DNA of 64,000 bases. It comes from Stomoxys calcitrans (Eukaryota; Arthropoda; Insecta; Diptera; Muscidae). The translations under genes were made by a program, and so were the position numbers. Position 1 is the stretch's first letter. Every line of letters starts with the position of its first letter. The DNA lies in the NCBI RefSeq assembly GCF_963082655.1, contig NC_081553.1:124206578-124270577 (forward strand), read 5' to 3'. Of the stretch, positions 9,485-19,418 are shown one piece after another. The notes under the pieces were generated by a model. That model was given only the letters and a program-made list of their open reading frames with translations. It was not told the DNA's origin and did no database searches.

Positions 9485-10546
9485 TTACCCGGATGCTCTA
9501 CACATGCTATCACTTGCCGCACCGATTTTACATAAGTCAGCTCGTAGTCCTATGTGTCCCGTTATGATACCAATAGCTATACTGACCTCCTTCTTGCTTC
9601 CTTTCAGTAATAGCCTCGCCTTCTCACGATCTGGATCCCCCCATAGGATTTTCGCCTTCCTTCCGACCGTTTCACTGTTCCACAATGCAGCATGCGCATT
9701 CGTCGCCCACTTCCTTAACTCGGACTGCGTCGACCCGAAAGGCTTCGGGTTAACCAAGTTTATTAACGGCAGTCCTCCGGCCTTCACCGCCAAATCGTCC
9801 GCATTTTCGTTTCCACTTACTCCGTTATGGCCCGGCACCCAAACGTTGTGGATTAGAATCTCCTTCTTAAACTGCAAGACTGTTCGTGTCCGTACCGTCC
9901 TGGTTGTTATTGCCCTTATGGCAATTTTACTGGCGGCAAAGATGTTCACACTCGACGACATCGCGTTAACACCACACCACTTTACGCATTCCGTGATCAT
10001 CGGGATTTCCGCCTGCAGGACCGTATTATGGTCAGGCAGTCTAAAACAGATCTCAGTCCCTGGGTTTTCAATGTATACCCCCAGGCCCACTCTGCTCTCC
10101 TCTAGCTTTGATCCATCCGTGAAACATGATCTTCCAGATGGCAGATGGTTTCGTAAGTCCACTGCCGTCAGTCCCGCTCCAAGCAGTGCCTCGCACTCGA
10201 CTTTAAGGTTCATTTCAGGTATCCGATCCGAAACGTCTGACCATCCTTCCAGATTTCCTATCGTCGACTCGATTATACCGCGATGGTATGAGCTGCTCCC
10301 ATCGTCAATCCATTCTCCCATCGCCTTAAGTCTCATAGCCGTAGTGGCTGTCTCACACTTAATCTGTATGTCAATGCTTCGGATATCTAGAATAGTCTCC
10401 AGTGCCCTAGTGGGCGTGGTCCTCATCGCTCCGCCTATGCCATGACAACATGTTCTCTGAACCTGTTGTATGGTTCTTATGTTGCACTTTTTCTCCATAG
10501 CAGTACACCAAACTACTGAGGCGTAAGTAAGTATTGGTCTAATCAC
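9485..10546 (-). pseudogene. L3a: end of RT, RNase H and C-terminal region
   Basis: A 353-residue open frame. It opens with the last RT block (MIRPILTYASVVWC), then a connection. RNase H follows: CFTDGSKLEES (first Asp), LQAEIPMI (Glu), FAASKIAIRAI (third position) and VWVPGHNGVSGNENADDLA (His/Asp). In the sister copy at 34.5 kb the third motif reads FTDSKMAIRAL, so the catalytic aspartate is replaced by alanine here. The frame ends at a TAA just before DEETLEHFLCHCPAF-like sequence that belongs to the same protein. It is therefore an inactivated fragment despite its length. Confidence 0.88.
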
Positions 10547-10683
10547 GCTCCTGTAGAGCCAGTGGACTATCCTAGGATTCAGGCCCCATTTAGAGCCTAC
10601 GGCCCGTATACATAGTGAGCCTTCTCAGTACGCTCATGAATGTGACACTTTCAATTCAGTTTCCTGTCCAAGATCACACCCAA

Positions 10684-11037
10684 CTATTTGACCTTGTCAG
10701 ATATCGAAATCGTCTTATTGAGGAAACGTGGTGCGTTAAATTGACCCACCTTGGTCTTCCTAGTGAATAGGCATATTTCAGTCTTCTCTGGTTTAACATT
10801 GCGACCTCTGGGTCTAGCCCAGTCATATGCCATAAGCAAGACCCTTTCGGCCCTTCGGCATAGCTTGTTCGGATCCTTACCCCTTAGAAGTATAATAACA
10901 TCGTCTGCGTAGCAGACGGGTTCAAATCCCTCTACAGTCAGCATCCGTAATAGGTCATTTATGGTGGTCACCCATAGGAGCGGCGATAAAATGCCCCCCC
11001 GTGGCGTGCCCTTATATTTTTGCCATTGGACACACAA
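10684..11037 (-). pseudogene. L3a: central RT with YADD
   Basis: Contains GTPRGGILSPLLWVTTINDLLRML, then GFEPVCYADDVIILLRGKDPNKLC, matching RT blocks around the catalytic YADD. It continues with YDWARPRGRNVKPEKTEICLFTRKTKV, the block after the palm. Separated by stops from the N-terminal piece at 11158 and the C-terminal piece at 10546. Confidence 0.88.
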
Positions 11038-11157
11038 TTTATCTACCGGTTCCTTAGCATATGGTTTATCCAGTCTCTAAGAACCGGGTCCACCCGGTAC
11101 TGGTCTAAGGATTGGATCAATGTATCGGTCCACACATTGTTAAAAGCCCCCTCGATG

Positions 11158-11349
11158 TCAATGCATACTGCCAGTGTACGTTTTGGCATCGGAGGCTTTT
11201 TCTATTTTATGCACAATCTCGTGCTGGGCAGTCTCCATCGACCTTCCCTTGACATAGGCATGCTGTTTGTATTTAAGCAGTTGATTTCGAACAAATTTCT
11301 TAGATATTGTAGTAATAGTCGAGGAAAGAGTTGTGGAAAATTTTGGCAA
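11158..11349 (-). pseudogene. L3a: N-terminal RT piece
   Basis: Short frame with LLKYKQHAYVKGRSMETAQHEIVHKIEKASD, the RT block preceding the first catalytic aspartate. Closely matches HAYVKGRSMETTLHEVVHKIEES in the sister copy at 35.65 kb. The element is truncated a few dozen bases upstream. Confidence 0.85.
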
Positions 11350-11400
11350 GATTGGTCAATAAATGCGCTTCGGCTCTAGAATTGAAAATCCAGCGATATA

Positions 11401-11502
11401 TTGGGTTGCCCAAAAAGCAATTGCGGATTTTTCATATAGTCGGCGCTGACAAATTTTTTCACAGCTTGTGACTCTGTATTTCCATTCTTTCTTCTGTCAG
11501 TT
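11401..11502 (-). mobile_element. Mariner-like MITE fragment
   Basis: TA (11399-11400), then the TIR TTGGGTTGCCCAAAAAGCAA and about 100 bp of the MITE interior up to CTTCTGTCAGT, where the LTR retrotransposon begins. The other half of this MITE is not found on the far side of the LTR element. Confidence 0.85.
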
Positions 11503-11737
11503 TGTTATGTTTGCTTGTTGTACGGTGCATATTTCAGAAAGGTGTAGGGTGACACGGTGGCTTTGCCGGCTACTCGTCGATTTGGGTAGGTTCTTCACCG
11601 TGAAATACACTTGCAAACGAAAACATAAATTCTTCGTGTCCAGAAATACATAAAAAAAGGATTTGAGGTTATCGGACTGACAATATAAAAGAAAACACGA
11701 CCAATAAAGGCCTACACTCGGGGATTAACGTCAGACA
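11503..11737 (-). repeat. 3' LTR of the Ty3/gypsy element
   Basis: 235 bp beginning TGTTATG and ending CAGACA on the plus strand, so TG..CA in either orientation. It matches 19419-19653 base for base as far as I can compare by eye. The next five bases (TTTGG, 11738-11742) are also shared with the right-hand copy, so the true LTR edge could lie up to 5 bp further in. Confidence 0.92.
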
Positions 11738-11748
11738 TTTGGTTTGAG

Positions 11749-11763
11749 CTTCCCACCCCTTCT
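11749..11763 (-). promoter_or_regulatory. Candidate polypurine tract
   Basis: On the minus strand this reads AGAAGGGGTGGGAAG, a purine-rich run with one T placed 11 bp from the LTR edge chosen here (6 bp if TTTGG belongs to the LTR). It would prime plus-strand DNA synthesis. The gap to the LTR is larger than usual, so the assignment is tentative. Confidence 0.5.
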
Positions 11764-13267
11764 GCCGGCTAATAACCAGACAGCCATGTATTGTTTGATG
11801 CTCAATCATTCCAAAACAATACCCTACCAAAACAGTACGTCTGACTAGCCATCATTGGACCCGAGTATTAAACCACATTCCAACACTACTTACTTCCATC
11901 ATTTGCAACACCCTGTACCGACATCGAATAAATTTACTCTGACATTCCCATTTTCTTTAAGAGAGTGAGCGAAAAAGATTCCATTTTCATAAGAATTATA
12001 TCTATAAAATTTTTATTATAATTCATTCAAGCCTATATAAAAAAATGTTTAACAAATAAATGCTTAAAACTAGGGTTATATACATGCATGTTTATTTACA
12101 ATAGAGAAAAAAAATTACAACAAAACGAGATCATAGATGCATCTATTAAATAAAATGTATATATATTTTTTTTTTTATTTTATTTTTCTTCCTTTTTTTG
12201 TTTTTTGTTTACTCACCCTTTAAGAGTACAGGCCTATACTCTGAAAGAGTTCAATTGCAAATAAACTCTCTTTTTTTTACGGTTCTCTTTGATAAACTTC
12301 TGCTATCTCTTTTTTTTTCTCTCTTACTAAGTTTCTCATTGACATTTCTTATTTTTATTTCTTTTTTTTATTTTTCTTTATTCTCTTCGAATAACTCTTA
12401 TTTCATTGGTTTGTGTTATTATCATTCCTTTCTTTTGGAGAAGACAATTTTTTTTTTTTAAAGCAAATTATAAAAAAAAGCCACAAAAACAAAAAAACTT
12501 GGCCTCATAATACTGTTTCTTTTATGTGTTAAACAAAAAAAATAAAAAAAAAAAAATTATCTTGCTTGGACAGCTTCAAAAATCTTGCTTTTTCGTATGT
12601 ATTTAATTTATGGGTACATACTTCAATTATTTTTTTTTTTTGTTGTATACATATATATTTACACTTTTTCATAATTTCAATAAATGCCTATATTTAAAAA
12701 AAATTACATATTTCTGTATTTTCTTTCTTTTTTTACTTTTTTTTTTATACAAAAGATAAAATTTATAATTTCAAACTCTCAATAAGATGTTTATTTGTTT
12801 TACTTCTGCAAATGGCTTCTTAGGTCTCGACTTAACGGCATGGTACGGCAACCAAAGGAAGAGCAATTGGGGGGGGGAATGTGTACTTTCACGTTCACTT
12901 TCAATTCCTTCGGTTTTATTTTGTGGTCTTGGGACTTTATTACATAGTTTTGTTGTAAGACTTAACAGGTTTTAGATTCTTGCATGTACTTCTTTTTTTT
13001 TTCTTTTCTTTTTGTTTCAACTCTGGTGGTCTCGGCACCAATCGTTCTTTTTTTTATATTCATAGCACCATTGTCACATTGATTTTTTTCTTAACATAAC
13101 CTATGATTTTATTTTAAGGTTTTATTTTCTTTTGCATGCTGTGATGTTGACTGGTTTCTCAATTCTTCATATATATACATATTTTTGCTTAATTTATCTT
13201 TTTTTTTTCTTTTAAACATATTTTATTTCTTTGTTTTTGCATACAGATATTAGTTATGCTATTATTT

Positions 13268-13304
<37 letters not shown>

Positions 13305-13748
13305 GTTCTGTAACCACGATCTTGCTCTATTTTCGGCTGTCAGCCCAACCAAAAAAAAAACTTCTCAAAAAAAAATGTGAATGTCAATACCAGCGTTGTT
13401 TTTGTTCTTCTCTCTCGTTTTTTTTTTTTTTTTTTTTTTCCACTCATCTACATTCATTGGTTTATTTTCTCAACTCATTCTTCCACATCGGTAGACCCAT
13501 TTCCAACACTGTTTTTGCGTAGAGATGCATTCAAATTTCAAATATTATTTTCCGATCAAATTGGAATGGAATATACGTTACAGGCTCGCATCCATCGATA
13601 CCTGACTCCAGGTATGGAATGTGTGCGTAAAACAAGAAAATTATTGTGGTTGTTAATAAAGATAAAATTCGATATCATGCTTCTGGTATCCTGAAAATGT
13701 GTGGCTTCGACCCACGCACAAAAGCTAGTTGGGTAATATCGTCTCCAA
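11764..13748 (-). other. A-rich noncoding region between pol and 3' LTR
   Basis: About 2 kb dominated on the plus strand by T homopolymers, the longest around 13269-13300, with further runs near 12165-12180, 12435-12460 and 13420-13440; in the sense of the element these are A-runs. The plus-strand ORFs here are poly-Phe/Leu low-complexity artefacts. There is no envelope, zinc-finger or other domain. It is unusually long for this position in a gypsy-type element. Confidence 0.7.
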
Positions 13749-16700
13749 TCAAAGCACAAACAAATCTTTTCCATGGTAAACTCCCATCAGCTTACCATCT
13801 AAACCTCCAAGTTTGTATAAGGAGTTCCCTAGGACCTCTAATACCACACATTTTACGTTCGCAGGAGCTAACTTAGCGTTATAGTTATCCACTTTGCTGC
13901 TTAACTTAAAGTTCCGGCGATATACGACCTGCCCTTTCTTAAATGATACTTCTTTTGACCTTAAGTTATATTTCCTAGCACATTCCTCATATGCCTTGTC
14001 CAAGTTCTTGTATACCTGATTCCTAATCAACTGAAGTCGGTCCCCTGTGCGTAAAGCAAAATCTGCATCCTTAACCGTATCCAATTTGCGATAAATAGCA
14101 TAGGAGGATGCATGTTGAACCATGTTTAAGCCAAATAATGAATAGAACGGGGCCATTCCTATGGAACTGTGCGATGTACTCCTGAGGGCAAATGCTATAT
14201 CGCTAATGGTTTGATCCCAGTTTCGCTGATCTGGTCCAATATACGATCTGATCATTTGAAGGATCGATCTATTTACCCTCTCTGCGGCATTAGATTGGGG
14301 TCCATACATTGCCGTGCGGATATGCCTTACACCATATTTGTCTAGAAGGTCCTTAAACAAAACTGAGGTAAATTGTTTACCATTGTCGGAATGGACAAAC
14401 TCAGGGATTCCGAAAACGTGAAAGACATGCTTTTCCAAGAATTTCGCAACATTCACAGCAGTTGCAGCTCTCATTGGCTCCAGGAAAACAAACTTGCTAA
14501 AATGGTCAAGGCACACAAATAGCACAGTGTTTCCATCCTTAGTCCTTGGGTAGGGACCCATAAAATCGATGTATACCCTTTGGAAGGGTCGTTCGGATAT
14601 GAACTGTTTGCCCATGACCGGTCTTTTAAAAGAGTTCGTGTTTTTATTTGTGCAGCAGGTATCGCAATTCTTAACCACCAACTGAACGTCCTTTACCATT
14701 GCAGGCCAGTAATACTTTTCTCGGATACGGGATAAGGTTTTATGGATTCCACCATGACCAGATGATGGGGAGCAATGAGCGGCTTGAACTAAAGCATCCC
14801 TTAACTCTCTAGGCACCCAAAGTTTCCACGCTTTGTCCTCTGCTAATGCATCACCCGTAGCAAAGTTCATCCTCTTGTAGATGTATTTCTCGGATACACA
14901 AACATCCGGCATAACTATCTTATGCATCTCAATACTATTCCTGAGACCTGCGTACTCCTCTGAGTCAAAATATGGGCTAGTAAGATCAAGGTCCAGTAAA
15001 CGGTCCATCAAAAGAATCTCTTCCATATGAGCTCTGGACAGAGCGTCGGGTACTACATTCTGTGACCCACGACGATGCTCAATATGGAATTCAAATGCCT
15101 GTAGTTTTAGGCTCCATCGTGCCAGTCTCCCTGCTAATTCCGTTTGGCTCATGAGCCACTTGAGACTCGCGTGGTCGGTAATGATGGTGAACGGCAAACC
15201 TTCTATGTAGGGCCTGAACTTCTTGACGCTTAGAACAGCCGCATAGCACTCCAGCTCAGTCACGCTGTAGTTGCGCTGGGCTTTATTTAATTTAGTGGAC
15301 ATATAGGCTATGGGATGTTCATGCCCTTCTTCATCCAATTGGAAAAGGACACCGCCGACTCCTAACGTGGACGCGTCACATTGGACGTAGAAACGCTTTG
15401 AAAAGTCCGGGTTCACCAATACTGGAGCAGATGTCAATCTATCCTTCAATTTCTCAAATGAAATCCTTGCATCTTCCGACAAGGAAAAACTGCGAATACG
15501 CTCTTTAACCAAACATTCGTGGAGTGGTGCCGCTATAGAAGCATAATTCTGAATAAAGCGGCGGTACCACCCACACATTCCCAGGAATCGCCTTAACTGC
15601 TTCGGGGTTTTCGGTTCCGGAAATTCTCTGACAGCTGCCACTTTATCCTTGTCTGTCCGTATGCATCCATCTCCCACTACAAATCCCAGATAACGAACTT
15701 CTCGTTGGCAAAACTTGCTTTTCTCGAGGTTTATTGTGAGACCTGCCTTTGTCAAATATCCTGCCACTTCACTCAAAAGGTCCATATGAGAGCTGAAATC
15801 GGCAGAAACCACTAGAAGATCGTCGAGGTATACGAAGACCTTATCGCGAATACCCGCATGAATAACCTTATCCATCAGTCTACACATTCTCTGGGCGGCA
15901 TTACACAAGCCGAATGGCATTACCGTAAATTGGTATAATGGCCGCCCAGGGACTGTGAATGCGGTTTTTTCCCTCGACTTTTCTTCTAGTGGAATCTGCC
16001 AAAAAGCGTCTTTTAGGTCTATGGCAGATATATACGTCGTCTCCTGAAGCCTGCTAAGGATACCCTCTATATGAGGAAGAGGGTATGCATCTTTTACCGT
16101 TCTGGCATTCACCTTTCGGGCATCGAGGCACAAACGATTCTTTGTCTCTTTCCTCACAAGAGTAACTGGAGAGCTCCAGCTACTATTACTGGGCTCTATG
16201 ACGCCAAGCTCAATCATACGGTCCAACTCGTCGAACAGGAGCTTTTGAATAACGGGTGATACCGGATAGTGTCTCTGCTTAACAGGGATGTCCTCATCGG
16301 TCACTATTATCACGTGCTGCTCCAATGAAGTACGGCCTAAACCCAAGATGGCAAAAGAAGGAAATCTAGTCATTACAGATTCAAGTTGTTTACATTGTTC
16401 CTCGTTTAGAATGTGCTGATTAGTATTAGTTTCTGGTACGACTACCTCGCTAATCTCTGTCGTGCTACAGCCTAGTTCTCCTACAACTGAGAGCCCAAAT
16501 TTCTTCCAGAACTGCACCCCAAAGTAAAATTCTTGCTCTAAGCCAGGGACTATCAAAAAGTCTAGTTCTTGTGTTTGCTTTTCCCACACAACTGGTAGCG
16601 TTATCATACCATAGACTTTAGCAGTTCCACCATTTGCTGTTCTCACATTTTGTTGTTTTAGTATAATAATATCCTTTTCAAGACCCTTTACAAACTCCAT

Positions 16701-17111
16701 GGCATTTTTGCCTATGCAACATGCACCAGCGCCAGAGTCCAGCAATGCTGTAACCCGCTTACCTCCAACATCTGTGCTAGCGAAGAATCTATTGTCCCCG
16801 TCTAAGGTTATTATCGTCTCTACACACAACCTCTTCCCTTGTTTAATTTTCAAAACTTTTTGCCTCAATTTTCCAATTTTCTTATAATTTTTACTAGTTT
16901 TCTTAATTTCATCTCCAAATATTCTTGCCCTTGCATCCTGATAATCCAATTTTCTTTGATGCAATGTTTTATAATTCACTGGTGGTTCTTTATGGGCATT
17001 TAAGGTACTATTATCTTCCCTTTTCAATATAGTTATTCCGGAATTTTCATTTCCTGACAGAAACTCCCGGTCCTTTCTGCCACATCCAATTTTTTTGGCG
17101 TGAAAGTGCAA
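13749..17111 (-). CDS. Pol polyprotein (protease, RT, RNase H, integrase)
   Basis: 1120 residues from the first Met, though translation probably enters by frameshift from gag and not at that Met. Aspartic protease: LLDSGAGACC, Asp125. RT about residues 290-490: LDLKDAFWQIPL-like AIDLKDAFWQIPL, MPFGLCNAAQ and the catalytic FVYLDDLLV (Asp430, Asp431). RNase H: Asp579 (QCDAS), Glu619, Asp646 (ITDH) and Asp689 (PDALSR), all present. Integrase: zinc-binding H786, H790, C816, C819, then Asp849, Asp909 and Glu944, the last two 35 residues apart as expected. The C-terminal tail (YRRNFKLSS.. to VYHGKDLFV) resembles tails of gypsy-type elements without a clear chromodomain. No stops or frameshifts are seen, so it is probably functional. 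The lineage within Ty3/gypsy is not fixed. Confidence 0.93.
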   Translation of the reverse strand: MHFHAKKIGCGRKDREFLSGNENSGITILKREDNSTLNAHKEPPVNYKTLHQRKLDYQDARARIFGDEIKKTSKNYKKIGKLRQKVLKIKQGKRLCVETIITLDGDNRFFASTDVGGKRVTALLDSGAGACCIGKNAMEFVKGLEKDIIILKQQNVRTANGGTAKVYGMITLPVVWEKQTQELDFLIVPGLEQEFYFGVQFWKKFGLSVVGELGCSTTEISEVVVPETNTNQHILNEEQCKQLESVMTRFPSFAILGLGRTSLEQHVIIVTDEDIPVKQRHYPVSPVIQKLLFDELDRMIELGVIEPSNSSWSSPVTLVRKETKNRLCLDARKVNARTVKDAYPLPHIEGILSRLQETTYISAIDLKDAFWQIPLEEKSREKTAFTVPGRPLYQFTVMPFGLCNAAQRMCRLMDKVIHAGIRDKVFVYLDDLLVVSADFSSHMDLLSEVAGYLTKAGLTINLEKSKFCQREVRYLGFVVGDGCIRTDKDKVAAVREFPEPKTPKQLRRFLGMCGWYRRFIQNYASIAAPLHECLVKERIRSFSLSEDARISFEKLKDRLTSAPVLVNPDFSKRFYVQCDASTLGVGGVLFQLDEEGHEHPIAYMSTKLNKAQRNYSVTELECYAAVLSVKKFRPYIEGLPFTIITDHASLKWLMSQTELAGRLARWSLKLQAFEFHIEHRRGSQNVVPDALSRAHMEEILLMDRLLDLDLTSPYFDSEEYAGLRNSIEMHKIVMPDVCVSEKYIYKRMNFATGDALAEDKAWKLWVPRELRDALVQAAHCSPSSGHGGIHKTLSRIREKYYWPAMVKDVQLVVKNCDTCCTNKNTNSFKRPVMGKQFISERPFQRVYIDFMGPYPRTKDGNTVLFVCLDHFSKFVFLEPMRAATAVNVAKFLEKHVFHVFGIPEFVHSDNGKQFTSVLFKDLLDKYGVRHIRTAMYGPQSNAAERVNRSILQMIRSYIGPDQRNWDQTISDIAFALRSTSHSSIGMAPFYSLFGLNMVQHASSYAIYRKLDTVKDADFALRTGDRLQLIRNQVYKNLDKAYEECARKYNLRSKEVSFKKGQVVYRRNFKLSSKVDNYNAKLAPANVKCVVLEVLGNSLYKLGGLDGKLMGVYHGKDLFVL

Positions 17112-18823
17112 AAAGAGTCATCTTTTCCACACGCAAAGCATTTCATTTCATGAAATGTCGATCGGCAAACACTTTCAGTTTCTAGATCCTTAAAATTTTT
17201 TCTGTACAAATCGCCTGGCATACCACAACTAAAGCACAGGTTCAGATGGAAGGGAGAAAGACAAAATCTCTCTTCAGGTGATATTTGAGAGGGCTGACTA
17301 GTCTGGGAAGTCTCATTGCGAACATATCTATTATTGGCTGCAGTTGGGTTTCTAGCAAACTGCTGTCCATTTGGTGTTTTAGAAACCTTCGTATTATTCA
17401 TAAATTTGTTTGGAGCAGACATAGCCTCTAAGGAAACATCCACTTCCTCCTCATTAGTGTTCCACACTGAGATTTCGTTTACTTGTCTATTTCGTTGCCT
17501 ATTTTCTTTCAAGAGTCGTTCTGCCCTTTTACATTCGGTCCTCAAGTCAGCAATTGTACTTATATTTGCAGAAAAAGTTAGGCTGGCCAAATTGCTTCTC
17601 AAATTACCCCTAACTATTTTCACTAAATCAGCCTCAGGGATCTTTTTACGGAGTCGAAAGGTGAGATTATGGACATCCGCGTAATATTCTTCAAACCCCT
17701 CTCCGGACTGTTGTTTCCGTTCCATGATTTCTTTTATGATTTCATAATCAGTATCTGCAGACCTAAAGTGCTTCAATAACTCCTTTTTCAAAACAAAATA
17801 GTCAAAATCCATATCTTCAGCATTATCTTCCAGTATCTGCCAGTACCATTTGGCAGCACTACCAGATACTAAACAATGAAAGTCACTAAGTAACTGGCTA
17901 TGAGAAATATTATACTGCTCCCGCATTCTCTCTACACGAAAGATAAAACTTTCTACTGTCATGTCACGACCTGTACCATCAAATTTGATGTGCCACCTGT
18001 CCAAATCAATAGGTTTCCGGATATCAAGCTCTCTTGCACTATAGGTTATATCCCTATCTCTATTGGACTGACTTGGCCTACCCCTGTTCGCACCATCTCG
18101 ATTCGGTGTAGACTGGTGCTGCTGTTCATCTATTTCCGGTGCATGACCGCTTCTAGGTCCAATTTGGGCCACGTTAGCTTCTCTATCAGGATCTCCTGGG
18201 GTCGAACTCGAGCCATTGGGAGGGATAATTGCTGACGCATTCCCAGAATGCTCAACCTCAGCTACGCGTTGGCTAAGCGAAAGCATATCACCTCTCATTT
18301 GACGAATTTCGTTCATACATGATGCCATCATCTGACTTTGCTGGTACAAAACGCTCATTAATTGTCCTATCTGGTCGGGGGGACCTGAACCACCCGAAGG
18401 ATTCTCGTCCTGATTCTGAGCCAAAGGAGCGGTACCTTGATCCTGCGACATATTGATAACCCTAGCTAGTTTCTGCGAAAAATTAAGCTGACTTTCGTCA
18501 CCACTTGCTGTGCTACTTCCTATAGTGTTGCCAGGTGTACTACTAGTAGCAGGTCCTGATAACCTACCAAATATGCGGTTGGCGCACCTATTTAAAAAAT
18601 CAGTTGGGACAAAATCGATATCTTTCTCTATCCCTGTGTCAATTTGTGTCAAAATAGAGCCTACGACCTGCGATTCTAATGCTCGAGCCACACTTCTAGT
18701 TACCCTTCTATCCTGTGAAATTATTCCACTAAGTGGGTTCTCCGATTGACCTTTCGATTTATCCATATACAATTTCCTCAAACAATATAGGGTTACAAAA
18801 CCCAAAACATGAACTGAGTGCAA
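17033..18823 (-). CDS. Gag polyprotein
   Basis: Up to 596 residues. The second in-frame Met (residue 20, codon at 18766-18764, MDKSKGQSENP) may be the real start, because the first 19 residues are hydrophobic and unlike the rest. Residues 80-260 are Ser/Gly/Asn/Gln-rich, with a probable helical stretch at 155-190. Residues about 273-450 form a retrotransposon Gag core (LDRWHIKFDGTG, CLVSGSAAKWYW, LLKHFRSADTDYEIIKEI). Two C-terminal zinc-knuckle-like motifs, CFSCGMPGD (C530, C533) and CFACGKDDS (C562, C565), keep the first Cys pair but lack the expected His and last Cys at canonical spacing. It overlaps pol by 79 bp. Confidence 0.88.
   Translation of the reverse strand: MHSVHVLGFVTLYCLRKLYMDKSKGQSENPLSGIISQDRRVTRSVARALESQVVGSILTQIDTGIEKDIDFVPTDFLNRCANRIFGRLSGPATSSTPGNTIGSSTASGDESQLNFSQKLARVINMSQDQGTAPLAQNQDENPSGGSGPPDQIGQLMSVLYQQSQMMASCMNEIRQMRGDMLSLSQRVAEVEHSGNASAIIPPNGSSSTPGDPDREANVAQIGPRSGHAPEIDEQQHQSTPNRDGANRGRPSQSNRDRDITYSARELDIRKPIDLDRWHIKFDGTGRDMTVESFIFRVERMREQYNISHSQLLSDFHCLVSGSAAKWYWQILEDNAEDMDFDYFVLKKELLKHFRSADTDYEIIKEIMERKQQSGEGFEEYYADVHNLTFRLRKKIPEADLVKIVRGNLRSNLASLTFSANISTIADLRTECKRAERLLKENRQRNRQVNEISVWNTNEEEVDVSLEAMSAPNKFMNNTKVSKTPNGQQFARNPTAANNRYVRNETSQTSQPSQISPEERFCLSPFHLNLCFSCGMPGDLYRKNFKDLETESVCRSTFHEMKCFACGKDDSFCTFTPKKLDVAERTGSFCQEMKIPE
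17090..17096 (-). promoter_or_regulatory. Candidate -1 ribosomal frameshift site (A7)
   Basis: A run of seven A's on the minus strand lies in the gag/pol overlap. In the gag frame it reads CCA AAA AAA TTG (Pro Lys Lys Leu). Slipping back one base gives AAA AAA ATT GGA (Lys Lys Ile Gly), exactly the pol frame. This fits the X XXY YYZ pattern with all A. The gag frame continues only to 17033, so the slip would occur 18-20 codons before the gag stop. No downstream pseudoknot was modelled. Confidence 0.65.
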
Positions 18824-19398
18824 ATCTATTCAAAAAAAATTAAAATTTAATTTGCCCAAAATATGATTTTCAATGCAAATCTATTAAAAAAATGTAATTT
18901 AAAAAAATAAGATAAAATGTATCCATATACATAACTTCAAAAAATTTTCAAAATAATTTCCTTTTGTTTATATAATTTAGTCGATAGTTTAGGTGTTGCA
19001 AATGATTTCGGTTAGTGGTGCACGTGAAAAGAATAAAAACAAAATTCTTCCCAAAAAAAGTCTGGTCACATCATGAAAAGTTCAACTTGGAATAGAAACA
19101 AGGCTGACCAAAAATTTTTTTTTTTTTTTTTTTTTTAGAAAACAAAAAATACAAAAATTTATAGGATCACGTTGTAAGCGGATTGCCACATTACCGGGGA
19201 ACCCCATAAAAACAATATTACAAATAAAAGAAACTCAGAACCATTTGGCACTCGTGCCGTGCTATTAATCCGTATTTCTCAACACAGATAATGACTGAAA
19301 TTCACAAACAAAACCCTTTGAAGGAAATAGATGGCATTTCAGTCTAACTCTTTTTATAGGAAGTTGACAATAACAAAAAAAAAACTTTACACAAGGTA
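18824..19398 (-). other. Element 5' untranslated region
   Basis: About 575 bp between the primer-binding site and the gag ORF, AT-rich with a T-run near 19117-19136 (plus strand). No ORF of note. Normal position for leader and packaging sequences, none of which I can identify. Confidence 0.6.
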
Positions 19399-19416
19399 GC
19401 CCCACGTTGGGCGCCA
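19399..19416 (-). promoter_or_regulatory. Candidate primer binding site
   Basis: On the minus strand TGGCGCCCAACGTGGGGC starts two bases after the 5' LTR. It opens with TGG, as a tRNA 3' CCA would require, and sits where reverse transcription is primed. The tRNA species is not assigned. Confidence 0.8.
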
Positions 19417-19418
19417 TA

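Larger units (their letters stand above)
9216..11385 (-). mobile_element. RNase H-bearing non-LTR retrotransposon L3a, 5' truncated
   Basis: Minus-strand element with partial RT, RNase H and C-terminus. Its 3' end carries CAACCTAACCTAAC (9216-9229 region), as does its sister copy at 33094. The 5' side stops within RT close to 11385, just before a cut MITE. Frames are broken into three main pieces. The RT motif CYADDVIIL is intact. Placed with the I/R1/LOA group because RNase H follows RT; the exact clade is not determined. Confidence 0.88.

Noticed and set aside
9504..10445. 313-codon plus-strand ORF
   Set aside because: Antisense shadow of the L3a RNase H frame. The minus-strand product has recognisable domain motifs and the plus-strand one has none.
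12198..13694. Possible envelope or accessory ORFs in the LTR element
   Set aside because: The frames are on the wrong strand and are poly-Phe/Leu products of T-runs. Nothing resembles a signal peptide or fusion region in the sense strand.
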